From positions 1 to 20,269 of the forward strand of contig NZ_CALTSY010000032.1 of assembly GCF_943908415.1 (NCBI RefSeq): a stretch of DNA of 20,269 bases. The letters run 5' to 3'. The first letter of the stretch is position 1. Each line of letters begins with the position of its first letter. This stretch comes from an uncultured Anaerococcus sp. Its GTDB lineage: Bacteria; Bacillota; Clostridia; Tissierellales; Peptoniphilaceae. The notes under the pieces are model-generated. The model saw nothing but the letters and a program-made list of their open reading frames with translations, was not told the origin of the DNA and did no database searches. Shown in pieces: positions 14,157-20,269 of the stretch. Position numbers and translations under genes: made by a program.

Positions 14157-14453
14157 ATGAAAAAGAAGTTTAAAAGAATATTGTCAATTGTTTCACTAAC
14201 AACAATTTTATCATCTGTAGCTTTTGCATCAGTAGAAGTAGATGGAGGAGTTTGGTCATACGGTGGTGTTCACAAACCTAATGATTGGGGAGCTTTCTCT
14301 AACTACTATCATCCTAGTAGATACCATCACTCAAGGGTAGTAAGAGGTAGAGATTCCCAAAGTGATACAGCTTATGCAGGTGCTGGTAAAACCTCACAAG
14401 CTTTTATAAATACTAAGATTGGCGAAAAAGAATATTTCTACTATGGGTTTTAA
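14157..14453 (+). CDS. Lactococcin 972-family bacteriocin precursor
   Basis: A 98-residue secreted peptide. Residues 1-24 form a Sec signal peptide (basic MKKKFKRI, hydrophobic core, cleavage likely after AFA-24), leaving about 74 residues. The mature part has the family pattern: glycine/tryptophan-rich start (VDGGVWSYGG), then SNYYHPSRYHHSRVVRG, then a conserved stretch around TAYAGAGKTSQAFINTKIG. There are no cysteines. Lactococcin 972 itself is unmodified and blocks septum formation by binding lipid II; the same target here is an inference. The start follows AGAAGGAG. The next two genes are the usual partners of this family, but a MITE-like element now separates them from it. Confidence 0.88.
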   Translation: MKKKFKRILSIVSLTTILSSVAFASVEVDGGVWSYGGVHKPNDWGAFSNYYHPSRYHHSRVVRGRDSQSDTAYAGAGKTSQAFINTKIGEKEYFYYGF

Positions 14454-14474
14454 TATATTATAAAATAGAACTTA

Positions 14475-14648
14475 GGGGTGTTGCAAAATAGATAAATCGT
14501 TTCAAAATCATTCGGGCACCCTCTAAGAAAGTGTCTCAGTGTGCCGACGCGCTAAATGCCTCCATGAGCCGGCGGGCTAAATCTCAAACTTTCTTAGAGA
14601 GCACCCCAATGATGGAACGATAAATATCTATTGATTTGCAACAGGCCC
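14475..14648. mobile_element. MITE-like inverted-repeat element
   Basis: A 174-bp non-coding element. The outer 60 or so bases on each side are imperfect inverted repeats: GGGGTGTTGCAAAATAGATA on the left, and on the right, read inward, GGGCCTGTTGCAAATCAATA. The terminal CTGTTGCAAA pattern recalls IS6-family ends. The arms continue through TCTAAGAAAGT and ACTTTCTTAGA. The centre is G+C-rich with two similar GCTAAAT-containing segments, unlike its surroundings. Flanks agaactta and tgaattta agree in 6 of 8 bases, a possible decayed 8-bp target duplication. As RNA it would fold into a very long hairpin. Family assignment is tentative. Confidence 0.75.
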
Positions 14649-14668
14649 TGAATTTATAAGGAGGTATT

Positions 14669-16654
14669 ATGAAAAAAGTTGTGATATTTATATCGTCATT
14701 GTTGATTAGCTCATTTTTATATTTTTTTATAAGTAGTTCACAAAACCAAATAATATTTTCATCCTTTCCAGCTGTAGACTTATACTATGTAAATCCAGAA
14801 ATAGATAAATCGAAGTTTGAAGAAGATTTAAAGGATTTATCTAATAAGAATGATGTTCTTATTGCTAAGAGAATAGTTACTCCTCAAAAAAGCGGAGATG
14901 TGGAGTTTTATTATAAAACTTTTGGTAATAAGAAAGCCCCTTCTTATCTAAATCTTGCAACTGATGATGTATTAGATAAAAATGATGACTTAGCAGCTAC
15001 TTATGTTATCGTAGGCAAAGGACTAAGTCAGAATGAATTGAATAGTTTTTTAAAAAAGAAGGATAATCAAACAAGGAAATTTGGGGATGGAAGCTTGTTA
15101 GCTGATGTCATAGAGCTATTTGGATATCCAGCTATGATGTTTATGCTTGTGGTGAGTTTATTTGTTATTTTAGCTATATCTGTAATCAACAGACTAAATG
15201 AAACAGCTAAATATGGTATAAAACTAATTTCTGGCCAGAGAAAGTCAATGTTGCTACTTAAAGACTTCATAGAGGATTTAATTACTGTTATTTTAACTTT
15301 TCTAATGAATGTGATTATTTTTGGAGCTTTGTTTAAAGTACATAATATTTTTAATGAGCCTATAATAAAATATTTTTTGACAGCTCTTATTATTTACCTA
15401 TTAGGTATTGTGCTTATATCATTAATAGTTTCATTTGTATTTTTATCTATAATAAAATATGATAATTTGATGCAGATTATAAAGGGAAGACTTCCAATAA
15501 AGTCAATTATGGCTATCTTGATTACTTCTCAAATTTTATCATTTTTTATTGTGGCATATCAACTTAGTTCGGTAAGCTTTAGTTATCCACAGATTAAAAC
15601 TCTAGAAACTTCAGCTAATAAGTGGGATGAGTATCCTGATTTAGTAAATATTACTTTTAACTTAAATGCTCACACAGATTCTTTTGATGAAGATCTAAAG
15701 AGAATGAAAGAATGGTATGACTTTTTGTATGATAGCTATGTGGATAATAAATGGTTGCTTTCTTATAGTAATATTGCTGAATATTTTGGGTCAGATATAG
15801 AAGATATAAGAAATAAACTAAACCAATATGAACCAGATGGAAATACTCTGATAGTAAGTCCTAAGTATCTAGAAAAAGAAAATGTATATCATAATACAGA
15901 TTTTACTAAACTAAAATATGGAGAATTTGGTTTGATACTCCCTGAAAAATTAAGGACAAATGAAGATTCTATAGTAGAAAAGTATGAGAATTATATTACT
16001 GAAACATTTGGTGGGGTAGACAAATTTAAGGCTAAGGTCGCATATACTGATGATAATCAAAAAAGATTTATGTTTAATACGACAATTATTTCAGATAAGC
16101 AGTACTTACTTGATCCGGCTATATTAGTTATTAGTCCAGAATCTACAGGTTATAGTAAGGGTAGCTTGATATTTTGGCAAGATGTTATAAATGATTGTGT
16201 ATTTTTTTCGGATTATGATTATCTTCATAAATCTCTTGAAAGTCATGATCTTTTAAAGTGGGTTTCTTATATAAAAAATAGTAGACATGATTATTATGAG
16301 AGACTTTCAGACGAAATAAGAGATATAAAATTAAATATGATTAGTGGTATCTTCGCTATACTAACATCCTTGTTATTATTTAACAGTATTGTTCTAACTT
16401 ACTTTAAGGAGTTTAGGAGAGAAAATTTTATAAAAAGAATATCAGGTTTGAGTTTTTTTAGTATTCATAAATCTTTTATTATAGTAGAGATGCTTATATT
16501 TGTTCTAAGTTTATTAGGAGCATATAAACTAACAAATGAAATTAGAACTAGCCTGATTACATTTATACTATTTGCTGTAAATTCATTTATAATACTCTTC
16601 GTTCAAAATAAAAAAGAGAATAAGCAAAGTATGACAATTTTAAAGGGGGAATAG
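14669..16654 (+). CDS. Lactococcin 972-associated membrane protein (putative immunity)
   Basis: A 661-residue membrane protein of the bacteriocin-associated putative immunity type that accompanies lactococcin 972 genes. Hydrophobic segments are visible near residues 4-22, 152-174, 202-222, 233-262 and 277-299, then a long extracytoplasmic stretch to about 560, then three more segments near 563-585, 606-624 and 630-648. This layout, with large loops between helices 1-2 and 5-6, recalls FtsX/MacB-type permeases that work with a separate ATPase. That ATPase gene follows one base after its stop. The start follows AAGGAGG, 10 bases past the MITE-like element. Whether the pair exports the toxin or protects against it is not settled for the family. 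Confidence 0.82.
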   Translation: MKKVVIFISSLLISSFLYFFISSSQNQIIFSSFPAVDLYYVNPEIDKSKFEEDLKDLSNKNDVLIAKRIVTPQKSGDVEFYYKTFGNKKAPSYLNLATDDVLDKNDDLAATYVIVGKGLSQNELNSFLKKKDNQTRKFGDGSLLADVIELFGYPAMMFMLVVSLFVILAISVINRLNETAKYGIKLISGQRKSMLLLKDFIEDLITVILTFLMNVIIFGALFKVHNIFNEPIIKYFLTALIIYLLGIVLISLIVSFVFLSIIKYDNLMQIIKGRLPIKSIMAILITSQILSFFIVAYQLSSVSFSYPQIKTLETSANKWDEYPDLVNITFNLNAHTDSFDEDLKRMKEWYDFLYDSYVDNKWLLSYSNIAEYFGSDIEDIRNKLNQYEPDGNTLIVSPKYLEKENVYHNTDFTKLKYGEFGLILPEKLRTNEDSIVEKYENYITETFGGVDKFKAKVAYTDDNQKRFMFNTTIISDKQYLLDPAILVISPESTGYSKGSLIFWQDVINDCVFFSDYDYLHKSLESHDLLKWVSYIKNSRHDYYERLSDEIRDIKLNMISGIFAILTSLLLFNSIVLTYFKEFRRENFIKRISGLSFFSIHKSFIIVEMLIFVLSLLGAYKLTNEIRTSLITFILFAVNSFIILFVQNKKENKQSMTILKGE

Positions 16655-16655
16655 G

Positions 16656-17294
16656 ATGATAGAGATTAGAAATTTATCTAAAAGCTTTGGTGATAGAAGC
16701 CTTTTTACAAATATCAATATTAATTTTTATGACAATATGACCTACTCTATAGTTGGAGAGAGTGGATCTGGTAAGACAACTTTACTAAATATTATAGCTA
16801 AGCTTGAAGAAAAAGATAGCGGCAAGATAGTGTATGATTCAACTAACTTAGATAAAATTAATGAACATAAATACTTTAGAGATTATTTAGGATACTTATT
16901 TCAAAATCTCGGGCTAATTGAAAGTGAGAGTGTAGATTCTAACTTAGAGCTTGCTTTTGTAGGTAAGAAGCTTAGCAAAGGTGAAAAGCTTAGATTAAAA
17001 AAAGTAGCTTTAGAAAAAGTTAACTTATCTCATATAAAACTTGATACAAAGGTATATACTTTATCAGGTGGAGAAAGTCAGAGAGTTGCCTTATCAAAGC
17101 TTATCCTAAAGGATCCTCCAATAATTTTAGCGGATGAACCTACTGCTTCTGTTGACCTAATTAATGCTGAGGAAATATTGAATATTTTATTAAGTATGAA
17201 AAGAAAAGGTAGAATAATCATAATTGCTACCCATAGCAAGGGAATATGGCAAGCTACTGATGAAATAATTTCTATGGATGAAATAAAAAACTGA
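16656..17294 (+). CDS. ABC ATPase of the lactococcin 972 system
   Basis: A 212-residue ATPase with all motifs: Walker A GESGSGKT at 34-41, Q-loop Gln83 in LFQN, signature LSGGE at 136-140, Walker B IILADEP at 156-162 and switch His193 in ATHSKG. Size and sequence are of the MacB/LolD type. It begins one base after the membrane protein stop, behind AAAGGGGG, so the two are co-translated and should form one complex. Its stop codon TGA (17292-17294) is the first triplet of a 39-bp palindrome resembling joined insertion-sequence ends, so the natural end of the gene may have been altered there. Confidence 0.88.
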   Translation: MIEIRNLSKSFGDRSLFTNININFYDNMTYSIVGESGSGKTTLLNIIAKLEEKDSGKIVYDSTNLDKINEHKYFRDYLGYLFQNLGLIESESVDSNLELAFVGKKLSKGEKLRLKKVALEKVNLSHIKLDTKVYTLSGGESQRVALSKLILKDPPIILADEPTASVDLINAEEILNILLSMKRKGRIIIIATHSKGIWQATDEIISMDEIKN

Positions 17295-17330
17295 CCACCT
17301 TAAGTTGGGTGGTCCAACTTTAAGGGGTCA
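17292..17330. mobile_element. Joined IS-end-like palindrome at the gene end
   Basis: TGACCACCTTAAGTTGG, a five-base loop, and CCAACTTTAAGGGGTCA pair in 14 of 17 positions. Read outward-in, the right side (with the following bases, TGAACTGACCCCTTAAAG) resembles the terminal repeats of IS3/IS150-type elements. It looks like two IS ends left after loss of the interior. It could act as a weak hairpin terminator, but no T-run follows. Confidence 0.45.
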
Positions 17331-17352
17331 GTTCAGATTTTGGATTTACTTG

Positions 17353-17377
17353 CTTAAGAAGTCTTTTTATATTTAAA
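17353..17377 (+). repeat. Right 25-bp direct repeat
   Basis: Exact copy of 9276-9300, lying next to the 3' end of the lipid kinase gene. Here the left arm of the ribH terminator hairpin is absent, so this copy is a fragment and cannot terminate. Confidence 0.8.
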
Positions 17378-17381
17378 GCTA

Positions 17382-18281
17382 TTATACAAAGTATGCCCAG
17401 TTAAGGGAGTTTGGTATTACTTCAAATTTAATTTGGTCAGTAGTAAATATTTCTCCATCTATGTTTGCTAAGAAAGGGGTCTTAGACTTTATCTTTCCTC
17501 CTCTTATCTTAAACTCATCAAGATATTTAGATGATTGGTGCTCACCCTTTTTATACTTTATAATTAGAGAAGGAAAAATCCGTTTTGGAAACTTATAGGC
17601 TACTACGAAGTTTATAATACCATCATCAATCTTCCCGCTAGGAGCAGGGTTAAAGCCAGAGCCATAGAAGCCACCATTACAAATAGCAGAGATTAGGAAT
17701 TCATTATTTAAAGTAACTTTACTGTTATCAACTAGGTCTAAGTCTATACTAAGCTTTTGATAGTTGGGATGTTTCATTCTATCTATTACAGCCTTTATAT
17801 ATGCTCTTTTGCCTATGGACTTATCTTTTTCTAAATACTCATAGGCCTTTTTTAAAACATCAGTATCAAAACCTAAGCTTGTTACATTTATGCAGTACTT
17901 TCCATTAACGTCAATCAAATCTATGGGCCTTATATCTATATTAAAGCTATCTTTTATTTTAAAATCCTTATAGGAAAAGTTTTTGGCAAAATCATTGCCA
18001 GTTCCAGTTGGTATAAGTCCTATGGCTACATCATGACCTACACATAGGTTGACTACTTCATGTAAAGATCCATCCCCACCTAGGACAATTATTACTTTAT
18101 CCTTATAGTCACTATTTATAAAATCATTTACAATTTCCTCTAAGTGTCCTTTGTAAGCAGTTTCCTTAACCAGAATTTCATCAAGTTTCCCATGATCTTT
18201 ATAAACTTTTTCTATATGCTCTTTACTAAATCTATATTCACTAGCCCCAGCATGGGAGCTTATTAAAAACAACTTTTTCAT
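17382..18281 (-). CDS. Diacylglycerol/lipid kinase (DagK/YegS family)
   Basis: A 299-residue soluble lipid kinase that phosphorylates diacylglycerol or a related lipid with ATP. The catalytic-domain motifs are present: GGDGSLHEVVN at about 68-78, the glycine-rich nucleotide loop, and PTGTGNDFAKNF at 91-102. The C-terminal lobe contains NGGFYGSGFNPAPSGKIDDG, typical of the family, with its metal- and catalytic-site acids. Length is normal. There is no ribosome site: TATAAT (18288-18293) ends six bases before the ATG, so the message probably begins at the start codon. A truncated copy with the same arrangement lies at 12764-12886. The true lipid substrate cannot be told apart within this family. 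Confidence 0.87.
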   Translation of the reverse strand: MKKLFLISSHAGASEYRFSKEHIEKVYKDHGKLDEILVKETAYKGHLEEIVNDFINSDYKDKVIIVLGGDGSLHEVVNLCVGHDVAIGLIPTGTGNDFAKNFSYKDFKIKDSFNIDIRPIDLIDVNGKYCINVTSLGFDTDVLKKAYEYLEKDKSIGKRAYIKAVIDRMKHPNYQKLSIDLDLVDNSKVTLNNEFLISAICNGGFYGSGFNPAPSGKIDDGIINFVVAYKFPKRIFPSLIIKYKKGEHQSSKYLDEFKIRGGKIKSKTPFLANIDGEIFTTDQIKFEVIPNSLNWAYFV

Positions 18282-18287
18282 ATGACT

Positions 18288-18293
18288 ATTATA
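18288..18293 (-). promoter_or_regulatory. -10 box adjacent to the kinase start (leaderless)
   Basis: A perfect TATAAT on the minus strand, six bases from the ATG and without Shine-Dalgarno sequence between. No good -35 is visible (best TTTATT). The same spacing at 12893-12898 in the truncated copy supports its being functional. Confidence 0.55.
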
Positions 18294-18518
18294 ACAAAGA
18301 TACTTATATTAATAAATTATTTAGATAGAATATAGTAAAAGAAGAATAGAATCTAGACTAGAGTTGGAAAGGTTGAAAATTTTTAAAATAGTTAACTAGA
18401 GTAATATTATATTAGTCTAACAGATAAGGATTTATATCGATGCATTATAAGAGCTTAGGACTGAGGCATTGTAAATTTTAAAATAAAAAATATATTTGAT
18501 TAAATTCTAATAATTGCA
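18294..18518. other. Intergenic stretch before the TPP riboswitch
   Basis: A+T-rich and without a gene I can support. Short open runs exist (for example ATG near 18439, 13 codons) but have no ribosome site. The end holds TTGATT (18496-18501), the -35 of the riboswitch promoter. Confidence 0.5.
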
Positions 18519-18524
18519 TATAGT
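18496..18524 (+). promoter_or_regulatory. Promoter of the TPP riboswitch unit
   Basis: TTGATT (18496-18501), 17-base spacer, TATAGT (18519-18524). The predicted start near 18531 coincides with the 5' side of the TPP aptamer, which supports it. Confidence 0.65.
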
Positions 18525-18526
18525 AG

Positions 18527-18606
18527 GACTAACACAAGGGGGTGCATTAGCTGAGACGAGAAATCGAACTCTTTAACCTGATCTAGTTAGGACTAGCGTA
18601 GGGATT
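18527..18606 (+). ncRNA. TPP riboswitch (THI box)
   Basis: The conserved blocks are GGGGGTGC, GCTGAGA, the variable P3-type hairpin CGAGAAATCG, then CTTTAACCTGATCTAGTTAGGACTAGCGTAGGGA. It precedes a TenA-type gene, a usual target. When thiamine pyrophosphate is bound, the downstream hairpin (18622-18651) should form and turn expression off. Confidence 0.96.
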
Positions 18607-18621
18607 GTTTTTTACTTTATT

Positions 18622-18651
18622 GCCTCCTTGTGAAATACAAGGAGGCTTTTT
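18622..18651 (+). terminator. TPP expression platform: terminator that also hides the ribosome site
   Basis: A perfect 10-bp stem GCCTCCTTGT/ACAAGGAGGC with loop GAAAT, followed by five T and then directly by the ATG. The AAGGAGG of tenA (18639-18645) is the right arm of the stem. The hairpin could thus both stop transcription and block translation initiation. Confidence 0.85.
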
Positions 18652-19332
18652 ATGACAGAAAAATTTACAGATAGGATATACCCAAAAATTAAAAACTTAT
18701 GGAATGCTTGTTTAAACCATCCCTTTGTTCAGGAGTTGGGAGAGGGCAGTCTTGACCTAGACAAATTTAAGCACTGGGTTAAGCAAGATTATGTTTACTT
18801 AATAGAGTATGCAAGGTTATTTGCAATAGGGACATCAAAATCTTATGATCTTGAAACAATGAACTCCTTTGCCAAAGGTCTTGATGGAGTCTTATTTATG
18901 GAGATGGACCTTCATAAGTCTTATGCTAAGACTTTTTCTATAAGTGAAGAAGAACTAGAATCTACTGAAAAGTCTGCTATAAATACAGCATATACGTCAT
19001 ATATGTTAAATAAAGCTCAGGCTGGTGGAGTAGAAAATGTAGCTGCTGCTCTTCTTGCATGTTCATGGTCCTACAATTACATAGGACTGGAGTTGGCAAA
19101 AGTACCAGGAGCCCTAGAGGATAAAAACTATGGGTCTTGGATTAAGATGTATTCATCAGATGAATTTACAGAATTAAATAATAATGCAATGGAACTAATG
19201 AACAAATTAGCAGATGGCAAGCCTGAAAGAGAACTAAAAATCCTTGAAGATATAATAGTTAAAACTGGATATTTTGAATATATGTTTTGGGATATGTGCT
19301 ACAAGAAAGAAAGCTGGCCAATAAACTTATAA
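18652..19332 (+). CDS. tenA: TenA-family aminopyrimidine aminohydrolase (thiaminase II)
   Basis: A 226-residue all-helical enzyme that salvages degraded thiamine, releasing hydroxymethylpyrimidine from its formylamino or aminomethyl forms. Family residues are in place: Asp46 in HWVKQDYVYL, the catalytic Cys137 in LLACSWSYNYIG, Glu209 in GYFEYMFWDM, and the C-terminal tryptophan region. It is controlled by a TPP riboswitch, which supports the role. It stands alone; no thi biosynthetic genes follow, suggesting salvage rather than full synthesis from this locus. It starts at ATG 18652, six bases after the AAGGAGG embedded in the hairpin. Confidence 0.92.
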   Translation: MTEKFTDRIYPKIKNLWNACLNHPFVQELGEGSLDLDKFKHWVKQDYVYLIEYARLFAIGTSKSYDLETMNSFAKGLDGVLFMEMDLHKSYAKTFSISEEELESTEKSAINTAYTSYMLNKAQAGGVENVAAALLACSWSYNYIGLELAKVPGALEDKNYGSWIKMYSSDEFTELNNNAMELMNKLADGKPERELKILEDIIVKTGYFEYMFWDMCYKKESWPINL

Positions 19333-19403
19333 ATTTAAATTAAATACCTATAAAGATGATTGAGATTATTTCTGGAAAACATTTTTTAGAAAGTTTGAAT
19401 TTA

Positions 19404-19412
19404 TGCTATAAT
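19404..19412 (+). promoter_or_regulatory. Extended -10 promoter of the hydrolase gene
   Basis: TGCTATAAT is a perfect extended -10. The -35 region is T-rich without a good match. No terminator is seen behind tenA, so read-through is also possible. Confidence 0.55.
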
Positions 19413-19482
19413 CTTAAATAAGGATAAATATATAACAAAATTAGCTTAATTTAATAGCTGTAAAATACCTATGGAGGTAAGT

Positions 19483-20181
19483 ATGAAATTAGATAGAAAG
19501 TTTGTATCAAAATATTATGAACACGTAGAAGAGTTTCCAGACTTAGACATTAATCTTTCAAAGACAATTCTACTTATAGTTGATTACCAAAATGAGTTTT
19601 GCTTAACAGATTTTGGGGAGGCTAAAGAATTTAAAGAAGAAGGTCTTTGGGATTCTTGGGAGCCATACTTTGATAAAATGCATCAAGTCGCCTTACCTAA
19701 TACTGAAAAAGTTTTAAAATATTTTAGAGATAATGATTTATTAGTATCATATGGACTTATAGCTTGCCAGAGAGAAGATGGTAGAGATAGGTCACCAGTT
19801 CAAAAATCTGATGGTTGGAATAACATGTTGATGCCTGTAAATTCATATGCTGCAGAAGTAGTTGACCCTCTAAAACCAATTGATAATGAAATCGTTGTAT
19901 ATAAGACAACAGATTCTGTCACAACAGGAACAAACTATCTACATTTGCTAGATAATATGGATATAGAAAATGTAGTTGTCTGTGGCATGGTTACAGACCA
20001 ATGCGTAGCTTCAACAGTAAGAGGGCTTGCTGATGCGGGTTATAATGTTATAACAGTTCACGATGCTTGCATAGCAGCATCAGAAGAGCTGCATGAAGCA
20101 GAACTTAAAATAATGAATGTAATTTATACATATGTTTTAAGCACCGATGATACTTTAACGTTATTGGATGAAAGTAAATAA
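19483..20181 (+). CDS. Isochorismatase-fold cysteine hydrolase
   Basis: A 232-residue hydrolase of the isochorismatase/nicotinamidase superfamily. The catalytic triad is visible: Asp34 in LIVDYQNEF, Lys141 in VVYKTTDSV, and nucleophile Cys174 in GMVTDQCVASTVRGLADAGY. The start is ATG 19483, behind GGAGGT (19473-19478); an ATG at 19471 overlaps that ribosome site and would add four residues. Substrate is uncertain; amide-cleaving members act on nicotinamide, ureas, or hydantoin derivatives. Its own promoter and terminator make it a single-gene unit, and no link to thiamine is shown beyond adjacency. Confidence 0.85.
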   Translation: MKLDRKFVSKYYEHVEEFPDLDINLSKTILLIVDYQNEFCLTDFGEAKEFKEEGLWDSWEPYFDKMHQVALPNTEKVLKYFRDNDLLVSYGLIACQREDGRDRSPVQKSDGWNNMLMPVNSYAAEVVDPLKPIDNEIVVYKTTDSVTTGTNYLHLLDNMDIENVVVCGMVTDQCVASTVRGLADAGYNVITVHDACIAASEELHEAELKIMNVIYTYVLSTDDTLTLLDESK

Positions 20182-20193
20182 AAAAATGTATAG

Positions 20194-20220
20194 AGAAGAG
20201 CCCGCGAGCTCTTCTTTTTA
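20194..20220 (+). terminator. Terminator of the hydrolase gene
   Basis: AGAAGAGC and GCTCTTCT pair around a six-base loop, followed by a T-run. The 49 bases after it to the window end hold nothing I can identify. Confidence 0.85.
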
Positions 20221-20269
20221 TTGTCCACTTAAGTGAGTTGAGCGAACGAATGTGAGAGAAACAAAAAAC

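Noticed and set aside
14520..14600. CRISPR-like repeats or a small gene in the G+C-rich centre of the 14.5-kb element
   Set aside because: Only two loosely similar segments, no regular spacing, and no start with ribosome site; the long inverted repeats explain the structure.
20221..20269. Possible start of another feature at the window end
   Set aside because: Only 49 bases; the GAGCGAACGAATGTGAG stretch resembles nothing I can name with confidence.

Overview
The window is a chromosomal segment of an A+T-rich Gram-positive anaerobe. Low G+C, strong AGGAGG-type ribosome sites, FMN and TPP riboswitches, Rho-independent terminators and the protein types all point to Firmicutes. Anaerococcus, Peptoniphilus or another Tissierellia-type coccus is my best guess; I ran no database search.

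Layout. 253-1491 is a YkvI-type membrane transporter with a terminator. 1578-2009 (-) is a MarR regulator with a perfect 17-bp palindrome in front of it. 2537-5652 is a trehalose unit (PTS EIIBC plus phosphotrehalase). 5649-9292 is a complete riboflavin operon (promoter, FMN riboswitch, leader terminator, ribD-ribE-ribBA-ribH, terminator). 9276-17377 is an accessory block bracketed by an exact 25-bp direct repeat. 17382-18281 (-) is a lipid kinase gene that looks leaderless. 18519-19332 is a TPP riboswitch controlling a TenA-type thiaminase. 19483-20181 is an isochorismatase-fold hydrolase with a terminator.

The accessory block is the interesting part. It holds two peptide loci, each preceded by the same 14-bp palindrome GGAACTATAGTTCC, centred 30.5 bp upstream of an extended -10 (TGATATTAT or TGATACTAT). 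Locus A (9617-12605) encodes an ABC exporter, a PqqD-like recognition protein, a radical SAM/SPASM maturase and a 53-residue peptide with two cysteines. I read it as a RiPP cluster. Locus B (13949-17294) encodes a 41-residue secreted-type pro-peptide, a lactococcin 972-type bacteriocin, a polytopic immunity-type membrane protein and its ABC ATPase. Between them, divergent from the pro-peptide, is a 305-residue helix-turn-helix regulator with a helical-repeat-like C-terminal half, in the style of PlcR/Rgg (RNPP) regulators. Locus A is preceded by a gutted copy of this regulator gene (9334-9439) that keeps only the two ends. A truncated copy of the lipid kinase gene (12764-12886) lies just behind the intact regulator.

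My working model is a peptide-pheromone circuit: the divergent pro-peptide is exported, processed and sensed by the regulator, which uses one operator sequence to switch on both its own bacteriocin locus and the RiPP locus, whose own regulator has been lost. Sequence directly shows the genes, palindromes, spacing and remnants; pheromone function, co-regulation and RiPP chemistry are inference. A 174-bp MITE-like inverted-repeat element sits between the bacteriocin gene and its putative immunity genes, and a 39-bp palindrome resembling two joined IS ends closes the block.
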